11,744 nucleotides of DNA, from assembly GCA_016870945.1 (NCBI GenBank), contig VGAH01000025.1:1-11744 (forward strand), read 5' to 3'. The position numbers and the translations under genes are program-made. The notes beneath the pieces are model-generated. The model made no database searches and had not been told where the DNA came from. It saw nothing but the letters and a program-made list of their open reading frames with translations. The first letter of the stretch is position 1. Every line of letters starts with the position of its first letter. This document shows positions 7,603 to 11,744 of this stretch, piece by piece. The stretch comes from Actinomycetota bacterium. Lineage in GTDB: Bacteria > Actinomycetota > Actinomycetes > S36-B12 > UBA5976.

Positions 7603-8604
7603 CTAGAGGCTTTCTCGCTTCACGCGCATCGACATGAATTCAGGTATTAGTTCACGTGGATTGATTCCGTCTTTGACGATTCGGACGACATCTGCAGTAA
7701 TCGGCATGTCCACCTGGTAGCGCTTTGCCAATTCAGAAATTGCTGGGGCACTGCTTACCGCCTCGACAGTGCTATTTACCTCGGCCATCGCCTCTTCGAC
7801 ACTCGCACCTTTACCCAGAGCAAACCCAAAAGATCTATTTCGAGAAAGGCTCGACTGGCAAGTTGCTACCAAATCACCCATGCCGGCTAGGCCCATGAAG
7901 GTCACTGGTTTGGCACCCATCGCGACACCAAGGCGGGTCATCTCGGCCAGACCACGCGTGATCAAAGCCGATTGAGAGTTTTCACCAAACCCAAGGCCTG
8001 CGACTATGCCGTTAGCAAGGGCCACGACGTTTTTGACTGCGCCTGCAATCTCGGTTCCAAGCACGTCGTTTGTGGTGTAGACCCGGAAGTAATCGTTTGA
8101 AAATGATTTCGCGAGTTCGGTGGCTCGAGTTTCGTCGGTGCCGGCGATGGTGGTCGCGGCTGGTTGGCGAATCGCGATTTCGGCTGCAAGGTTTGGGCCA
8201 GATACCACAAATATTCGGGCCGAGTCGGCGTTTGTGATGTTGGCTATCACGGTTGACATGGGGGCGCCTGTGTCAAGCTGAATTGCTTTGGTCAAGTTGA
8301 TAAGCGACATCTGCGGTGTTATGTGGGGGGCTGCTCGGCGGACTACTTCGGGCAACTGTCCGCTAGGTATTGCAATAGCAACGGCGTCTGCGTCTTTTAT
8401 GGCTGCTGCGAGATCGATTGTGGCTTTAAGTGATTCAGGTAAGCGGTGCCCTGCGGGGAGTTTGGGGTGCGTGTGTTGTTTGTTTATCTGATCGATCGTT
8501 TTTGGGTCGCGGCCCCAGAGTGTGGCTTGATGTTTTGCGTCACAAACTATTTGGGCAAAAGTGGTTCCCCAGGCGCCGGCGCCTAATACCGCGATGCGAG
8601 TCAC
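7603..8604 (-). CDS. gpsA: Glycerol-3-phosphate dehydrogenase [NAD(P)+]
   Basis: Reduces dihydroxyacetone phosphate to sn-glycerol 3-phosphate, the backbone of membrane phospholipids. The 333 residues have an N-terminal Rossmann motif GAGAWGTT (8-15), TKAI (105-108, usual TKG), SGPNLAAEI (135-143), catalytic Lys191 in GAVKNVVALANGI, and LAGMGDLVATC (239-249) with Asp244. SRNRSFG (254-260) is the substrate loop. The start is GTG (8602-8604) and overlaps the plsC stop in a GTGA junction. The next enzyme of phospholipid synthesis type, an acyltransferase, is therefore translated just ahead of it. The gpsA–ddl order matches mycobacteria. Confidence 0.98.
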   Translation of the reverse strand: MTRIAVLGAGAWGTTFAQIVCDAKHQATLWGRDPKTIDQINKQHTHPKLPAGHRLPESLKATIDLAAAIKDADAVAIAIPSGQLPEVVRRAAPHITPQMSLINLTKAIQLDTGAPMSTVIANITNADSARIFVVSGPNLAAEIAIRQPAATTIAGTDETRATELAKSFSNDYFRVYTTNDVLGTEIAGAVKNVVALANGIVAGLGFGENSQSALITRGLAEMTRLGVAMGAKPVTFMGLAGMGDLVATCQSSLSRNRSFGFALGKGASVEEAMAEVNSTVEAVSSAPAISELAKRYQVDMPITADVVRIVKDGINPRELIPEFMSMRVKRESL

Positions 8605-9365
8605 GAGCGCTCGGGGCGTGGTTCTTTGCGCAAGATCTCTAAAAGGCGGGTGATCTCGTCCATCAAGTTATTTGCGGCTTCGCGATATTGCTCTTGGGTT
8701 GGTGTGCCGGTGCGCAGGTAATCGATGTCTAGCGGGGGGCCTGCGATGGCGCTGATCTTCTTTCGCGGGAAGAGATTGGGTTTGCCTGAATAAGGGGCCA
8801 GAATTTCTTGAGGGCCCCAGATTGCCATCGGCACAAGTGGCGCGCCTGACTCGACGGCGATTCTCACCGCACCTGAGCGTCCTTCCATTGGCCAGAGGTT
8901 CGGGTCTTTAGTGATTGTGCCTTCGGGGTAGACCAAAACTGTTTCGCCCGCTTTAACGGCTTTGACTGCTTCGACGGCGGCAAGTCCGGCTCGAGAGGTA
9001 CCGCGCTCAACCGGGATTTGTTTGGCGCTGTTAACGATTGTGCCAAGGACGGGGGCTCGTGCGACTGAATCTTTAACGAGAAAGCGAGCGACGCGATTGT
9101 TGTCCCAGAGAAAGCGGGCGATTGCCAGCGGGTCGGCCCAAGAAATGTGGTTGGAAGCTACGACGAGGCCGCCGGGCTGATTGAGGTTTTCGCCACCGTG
9201 GTAGTCGCGGTAACTAAACATCGAGTAAATGGGTGGGACGACCCATGATGCAAAACGAAACCCCGCACCAATTTGGTCACGCCGTCCAATGGCTTTCGCT
9301 GCCTGCGCGCCTTGCGGCGGCGGCGCGGCTGACGGCCCTTCGGCTGACACGTCGTCACTCACCAA
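8601..9365 (-). CDS. plsC: 1-acylglycerol-3-phosphate acyltransferase (PlsC family)
   Basis: Acyltransferase that most likely adds the second acyl chain to lysophosphatidic acid to make phosphatidic acid at the membrane. Of the 254 residues, the first 30 are rich in Ala, Pro and Gly and look disordered. The catalytic HX4D motif is NHISWADP (72-79, His73 and Asp78). The family blocks PVERG (118-122), YPEGT (146-150) and the late VPMAIWG (178-184) follow. A weakly hydrophobic segment near 34-50 could touch the membrane. The longest start is TTG (9363-9365). The very next codon, GTG (9360-9362), is nine bases after AAGG and may be used instead. It is the first gene of the long minus-strand run and overlaps gpsA by four bases. 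The family is sure; exact acyl substrate is inferred. Confidence 0.93.
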   Translation of the reverse strand: MVSDDVSAEGPSAAPPPQGAQAAKAIGRRDQIGAGFRFASWVVPPIYSMFSYRDYHGGENLNQPGGLVVASNHISWADPLAIARFLWDNNRVARFLVKDSVARAPVLGTIVNSAKQIPVERGTSRAGLAAVEAVKAVKAGETVLVYPEGTITKDPNLWPMEGRSGAVRIAVESGAPLVPMAIWGPQEILAPYSGKPNLFPRKKISAIAGPPLDIDYLRTGTPTQEQYREAANNLMDEITRLLEILRKEPRPERS

Positions 9366-9373
9366 AGTTCACC

Positions 9374-9403
9374 TTGACCTCATAGTGACCCTGACACTAT
9401 TGC
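9374..9403 (+). promoter_or_regulatory. Possible sigma-70-type promoter for cofC
   Basis: TTGACC (9374-9379) and TATTGC (9398-9403) are spaced by 18 bases in the divergent gap and point toward cofC. The -35 box is good and the -10 box is weak. Transcription would begin near 9410 and leave a leader of about 75 bases. Called from sequence only. Confidence 0.3.
9382..9400. promoter_or_regulatory. Inverted repeat, candidate operator in the plsC/cofC divergent region
   Basis: Perfect 6-base arms ATAGTG and CACTAT are separated by 7 bases. The repeat lies inside the spacer and -10 of the possible cofC promoter and 18 bases upstream of the longest plsC start. This is where a dimeric repressor could control both directions. 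It could also form a small RNA hairpin. No regulator is encoded nearby. Confidence 0.35.
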
Positions 9404-9484
9404 GCCATGCCAAGCCCGGCCTACCCCACTAAACCGTTTTGACCATGCGAACGTCGCTCCAAGCTTTCGGAAGCGCACTCGAGG

Positions 9485-10156
9485 GTGCCCCTGATTAACG
9501 GTTGGGTGGCTGTGGTGCCAGTGAAGGACCCGGCGCGGGGGAAGTCGCGGCTCTGCGGCAGCGGTCGCGGCGGCGGCGGTGACGCCGGTAGCGGGGTCGG
9601 CGGCGGGGCAAGTGAGGTTGAACGGGCGCAGCTGGCCCAAGCATTTGCTCAAGATGTCTTGGCAGCACTCAAAGCCGCACCAAGTGTTAGCCGGGTGGTC
9701 GTAATTACCGATAGTGACGAGACCTCACGGCTGGCAGAAGCGCTGGGTTGCGAACCACTGGATGACCCCACCAGTGAACTAAATGACGCGATCAGATTTG
9801 CGGCCAGTTCAATCGGCGCCGACGACCCCATTTGCGTTTGGGTTTCAGATCTGCCGTGTCTTCAGCCAGACGATGTCGAGACGGTTTTGGCCCAAGCTGC
9901 CAGCGTGTTCGCCGCAGGCGCCACTCAATCTTTCGTGCCAGACGAAAATTCCGGCGGAACCACAGCTTTACTCGCGCGAGCCCCCCGCTACCTAACGCCG
10001 CACTTTGGGCCCAATTCAGCCAAAGCCCACGAAGCAGCGGGAGCCAGGCCCCTCACGGGCACACCTCGCTCGCGCCTAGATGTCGACACCCAAGCCGACC
10101 TCACGCGGGCAATCGCCTCGGGCGTGGGCCCGGCAACTCAACAGAAAAAGAACTAG
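9485..10156 (+). CDS. cofC: CofC/FbiD-type guanylyltransferase of F420 synthesis
   Basis: Transfers GMP to 2-phospholactate or, as shown for the mycobacterial form, phosphoenolpyruvate, giving the activated side-chain precursor of coenzyme F420. In the 223 residues, the nucleotide-binding start is VAVVPVKDPARGKSRL (8-23). Then come VVVITDSDE (71-79), SDLPCLQPDD (121-130, usual GDLP), PDENSGGTTAL (152-162), FGPNSAKAH (174-182) and LDVDTQADL (198-206). A glycine-rich insertion (about 25-41, 11 Gly in 17 residues) follows the KSRL motif, where relatives usually have a short loop. The GTG start (9485-9487) has GAGG directly against it, so the true start is uncertain; the protein core begins by residue 7. 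It is the only plus-strand gene, divergent from plsC and convergent with hup. In mycobacteria fbiD is also next to gpsA. The F420 pathway is implied but no other F420 genes are visible. Confidence 0.92.
   Translation: MPLINGWVAVVPVKDPARGKSRLCGSGRGGGGDAGSGVGGGASEVERAQLAQAFAQDVLAALKAAPSVSRVVVITDSDETSRLAEALGCEPLDDPTSELNDAIRFAASSIGADDPICVWVSDLPCLQPDDVETVLAQAASVFAAGATQSFVPDENSGGTTALLARAPRYLTPHFGPNSAKAHEAAGARPLTGTPRSRLDVDTQADLTRAIASGVGPATQQKKN
9557..9607 (+). repeat. GGC/GGT-rich low-complexity tract inside cofC
   Basis: Runs of GGC and GGT codons encode residues 25-41 of CofC (mostly Gly with Ser, Arg, Asp, Ala and Val between). The tract includes GGCGGCGGCGGTGACGCC, a simple repeat likely to change length by slippage. 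Reading frame is kept through it. Confidence 0.7.
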
Positions 10157-10181
10157 GGCCCGAGCCAAACGGCCCGAGCCC
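10138..10181 (-). terminator. Rho-independent-like terminator of hup
   Basis: On the minus strand an 11-bp stem (bases 10181-10156) closes a GTTT loop. Nine pairs are Watson-Crick and two are G·U. On the plus strand those two become C·A mismatches, so the structure is built for the hup transcript. Just past the hairpin, the minus strand is T-rich (TAGTTCTTTTTCTGTT), as expected of an intrinsic terminator. The stem begins at the last base of the cofC stop codon, so it may also weakly stop cofC transcripts. Another T7 run lies before the hairpin on the minus strand and is not part of it. Confidence 0.75.
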
Positions 10182-10199
10182 CCGTCCTAAAAAAACGAC

Positions 10200-10499
10200 T
10201 TAGCTAACGACGGGCGGCTGACGCTTGCCCGAAACCACCTCTTTGAATTCCTTGGCTGGCAAGAACTTCGGCACCGAAGTCGCCTTGATCTGGACGGCCT
10301 CGCCAGTCTGCGGGTTGCGACCCACGCGAGCCTTGCGGTCTGCGCGCTTGAACTTGCCCAACCCAGAAACCGCGACCTCTTCGCCGCGCGCCACAGAAGC
10401 GATGATGTGGTCGATCACAGTGTCCAGCGCCGCAGTGGCGTCTTTCTTGCTCATGTCCGTCGAGCGAATGATCGCGTCGACCAGTTCCGGCTTTTTCAA
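10200..10499 (-). CDS. hup: HU-family histone-like DNA-binding protein
   Basis: Small nucleoid protein that bends and compacts DNA as a dimer. The 99 residues are a complete single HU domain: helix MKKPELVDAII, helix SKKDATAALDTVIDHI, AVSGLGKFK (43-51), and the DNA-contacting arm GRNPQTGEAVQIKATSVPKF (59-78). The short tail ends GKRQPPVVS. It lacks the long Lys/Ala-rich C-terminal extension of mycobacterial HupB. The start is TTG (10497-10499). An excellent AAGGAG five bases upstream supports it, and the HU N-terminus fits exactly. It is transcribed alone, with a 230-base upstream region and its own terminator. In mycobacteria hupB also lies near fbiD. Confidence 0.97.
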   Translation of the reverse strand: MKKPELVDAIIRSTDMSKKDATAALDTVIDHIIASVARGEEVAVSGLGKFKRADRKARVGRNPQTGEAVQIKATSVPKFLPAKEFKEVVSGKRQPPVVS

Positions 10500-10569
10500 C
10501 GTTTCTCCTTATGCCACAGTCTCCATGGCCCGGACGGGCTGGGACGACGGCTCAAAACTATGGGAAACA

Positions 10570-10612
10570 ATGGGTTTTTTGCAGCGGCACGCCCAAAAAC
10601 ATGGGTTTTTTG
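10570..10612. repeat. Direct repeat ATGGGTTTTTTG, two copies 31 bases apart
   Basis: Exact 12-base copies lie at 10570-10581 and 10601-10612. Between them is an A5 tract preceded by CCC, which pairs with the second copy (CCCAAAAA with TTTTTGGG, loop CATGGGT). They lie 70-115 bases upstream of the hup start and may be part of its control region. Confidence 0.6.
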
Positions 10613-10707
10613 GGGTCTGGATGGCCTCATGGGCCACGCAAGCCCCGTTAGTCACAAAGGTGGACGGGGGCTGGTGCGGTTTGGGGTCGCGAGGCGGTGC
10701 GGGGCTT

Positions 10708-10721
10708 GGCCGCCTGCGGCC
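10708..10721 (-). terminator. GC-rich hairpin just after rnhA, possible U-less terminator
   Basis: Perfect 6-bp arms GGCCGC and GCGGCC flank a 2-base centre, 9 bases after the rnhA stop. There is no T-run beyond it on the minus strand. Terminators without U-tracts have been proposed in actinobacteria, so the role is uncertain. Confidence 0.35.
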
Positions 10722-10729
10722 CCTGGGCG

Positions 10730-11140
10730 CTAGCCCGCCAAATCCAGGGCTGAATTCAGCAACGCATCTGCGTCGGCGTTTTGCTCACGAGGTACCCATT
10801 GGAAATCAACTACAAACCCGGCACCCGCCTGCCTCGCACGCCCGGCTAAATCAGCCAACTTCGGATCTTTGATGCGCCAACGCCCAGCCATCTGTTCAAT
10901 CACCAATTTCGAATCCAGCCGCACCTGAACGCCCGCGCCTGCGCTCGCGTGCTGCTGCAGCCACTCGAGCCCCGCAATGAGCCCACGGTATTCAGCCACG
11001 TTATTTGTCGCATGACCAATCACCTGCGCGTCAGAAAAGACAACCTCGGCCAAATCATTTCGAATCACTACGCCATAGGCAGCTACCCCTGGGTTACCCC
11101 TCGAGCCCCCGTCCGCCTCAACAACATAGTTAGACATCAC
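10730..11140 (-). CDS. rnhA: Ribonuclease HI, single domain
   Basis: Cuts the RNA strand of RNA:DNA hybrids, removing primers and R-loops. The 136 residues carry EADGGSRGNPG (8-18, Asp10), NNVAEYRGLIAGL (46-58, Glu50), VRLDSKLVIEQM (73-84, Asp76) and WVPREQNADADALLN (115-129, Asp125), the full DEDD catalytic set. It is of the compact type seen in the N-terminal half of actinobacterial RNase H/phosphatase fusions, but no histidine-phosphatase domain follows the stop at 10730. The longest start is GTG (11138-11140), followed at once by ATG (11135-11137); either fits the CAGG just upstream. It lies 15 bases after the zinc-ribbon gene, the same pairing as mycobacterial Rv2229c–Rv2228c. Confidence 0.93.
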   Translation of the reverse strand: MMSNYVVEADGGSRGNPGVAAYGVVIRNDLAEVVFSDAQVIGHATNNVAEYRGLIAGLEWLQQHASAGAGVQVRLDSKLVIEQMAGRWRIKDPKLADLAGRARQAGAGFVVDFQWVPREQNADADALLNSALDLAG

Positions 11141-11155
11141 CTGGCGAACACAAAA

Positions 11156-11744
11156 TCACACACGAACAAGGATCCGCCCGCACTCATCACACCGCGCCAC
11201 ATCGTCTGCCGGCAAGCCCTGCACTCGGGCGCGCTCACTTGGCGGCAATTGCAACTGGCAACCCTCGCACGCCACGCCTCGAAGTGCGGCCGCCCCTACC
11301 CCGCCATGATCAGCTCGCACTTTCTCGTAGAACTTCAACAACTCACCATCTAGCCCTGCCGCGAAATTGGCTCGCTCGGCCTCGACTGCTCGCATCTGTG
11401 CCTGAAATTCCGCGACCTTCGCATCGCGAGACGCCACTAACCCCGCCTTGACGGCAGCGATCTCGTCCAGCTCGCCTTGTAACCCCTTAACTTTCGTTTG
11501 CACGTCTTCTAAGCCCTGCAGAATTTCAAGCTCTTCGTCTTCGAGTTCTTTCTGCCTTCTTGCCAGCGAAACCAATTCGTGCTGCATAGCCTCTAACTCT
11601 TTAGCCCCCAAAGCACCCGACGCGATGGCTGCCTCATCTTTTGCTACCCGCGCCCTTACTTGCTCGACATCAACGTCAACGCGCTCAGCACCCTGCTTTA
11701 ACCCGCGAGCCTCGGCCTCAACGCTTGCCAACTCAGCACGAATC
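11156..11744 (-). CDS. Coiled-coil C4 zinc-ribbon protein (CT398-like), 5' end outside window
   Basis: The last 195 residues are visible, and the frame stays open to the window edge, so the true start is outside (perhaps some 40 residues away, inferred from relatives). Most of the visible part is long charged helix with heptads, predicted coiled coil (visible residues about 1-140). It is followed by a short helix and a C-terminal zinc ribbon with CEGC and CDEC in the last 37 residues. This matches the conserved family of C4-type zinc-ribbon proteins found next to RNase H and Nif3-like genes in actinobacteria. The molecular role is not settled; nucleic-acid or trafficking functions have been suggested for family members. 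A TTG at 11729-11731 is not the start, since the frame and coiled coil continue upstream. Confidence 0.88.
   Translation of the reverse strand, partial: IRAELASVEAEARGLKQGAERVDVDVEQVRARVAKDEAAIASGALGAKELEAMQHELVSLARRQKELEDEELEILQGLEDVQTKVKGLQGELDEIAAVKAGLVASRDAKVAEFQAQMRAVEAERANFAAGLDGELLKFYEKVRADHGGVGAAALRGVACEGCQLQLPPSERARVQGLPADDVARCDECGRILVRV

Larger units (their letters stand above)
10500..10729. other. Noncoding region upstream of hup, rich in inverted repeats and A/T tracts
   Basis: No believable gene is present. From the rnhA side it holds several inverted repeats: 10708-10721; 10641-10648 with 10664-10672 (8 pairs, one bulged G); 10622-10636; 10592-10599 with 10607-10614; and 10528-10539. 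It must contain the hup promoter and leader on the minus strand, but I could not pick a convincing -35/-10 pair. The leader next to hup contains the 5-bp stem at 10528-10539 and then the AAGGAG ribosome site. Confidence 0.7.

Noticed and set aside
9407..9498. Two tiny ATG frames before cofC (9407-9442 and 9445-9498) as possible leader peptides
   Set aside because: Neither has a ribosome site or a run of regulatory codons, and ATG frames this short are expected by chance.
9832..10203. Plus-strand 123-codon frame inside cofC
   Set aside because: It is an Arg/Pro/Ser-rich alternate frame of a gene with strong CofC motifs.
10500..10620. Specific hup promoter boxes on the minus strand
   Set aside because: Candidates such as TAGTTT lack a matching -35 at an acceptable distance, so none is called.
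10225..10872. Plus-strand open frame of 215 codons spanning hup, the gap and rnhA
   Set aside because: It runs antisense to two clear genes and across hairpin-rich noncoding DNA, with low-complexity, unstructured translation.

Overview
The window is a densely packed chromosomal segment from a member of the Actinomycetota. The evidence is the gene order, which resembles the region around mycobacterial hupB–cofC/fbiD–gpsA–ddl–thiL–recG–rsmD–coaD and sepIVA–rnc–fpg. A SepIVA-type septation protein, a CofC/FbiD enzyme of coenzyme F420 synthesis, and an RNase HI gene beside a CT398-type zinc-ribbon gene point the same way. The family or genus cannot be fixed from the sequence. Small or missing gaps and several overlaps suggest a streamlined genome. 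I see no mobile element, CRISPR array, tRNA or rRNA, and nothing that looks like an undescribed multi-gene system.

Layout. From about 9365 down to 1 there is one co-directional minus-strand run of eleven genes, in transcription order: plsC, gpsA, ddl, thiL, recG, rsmD, coaD, a sepIVA-like gene, rpmF, rnc and mutM (its 3' end runs off the window). Internal gaps are 53 bases at most, and three junctions overlap (plsC/gpsA by 4 bases, rsmD/coaD by 10, rpmF/rnc by 4). From 9366 to 9484 lies a divergent promoter region with a perfect short inverted repeat. cofC (9485-10156) is the only plus-strand gene. It converges on hup (HU protein, 10200-10499, minus), with a good terminator hairpin between them. 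Next is a 230-base noncoding stretch (10500-10729) rich in inverted repeats and A/T tracts. It is followed by a single-domain RNase HI gene and the C-terminal part of a coiled-coil zinc-ribbon protein cut by the window edge.

Functions. The long run mixes envelope building (plsC and gpsA for phospholipid, ddl for peptidoglycan, the sepIVA-like gene for septation), cofactors (thiL for thiamine diphosphate, coaD for coenzyme A), ribosome and RNA work (rsmD, rpmF, rnc) and DNA repair (recG, mutM). These are growth-linked housekeeping genes.

The most notable points are small. Nearly all start codons are GTG or TTG. The DUF177 (YceD) gene usually found just before rpmF is absent. L32 has a shifted zinc knuckle (CxC instead of CxxC). 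CofC carries a glycine-rich insertion. The hup upstream region has repeated and roughly helically phased A/T tracts.
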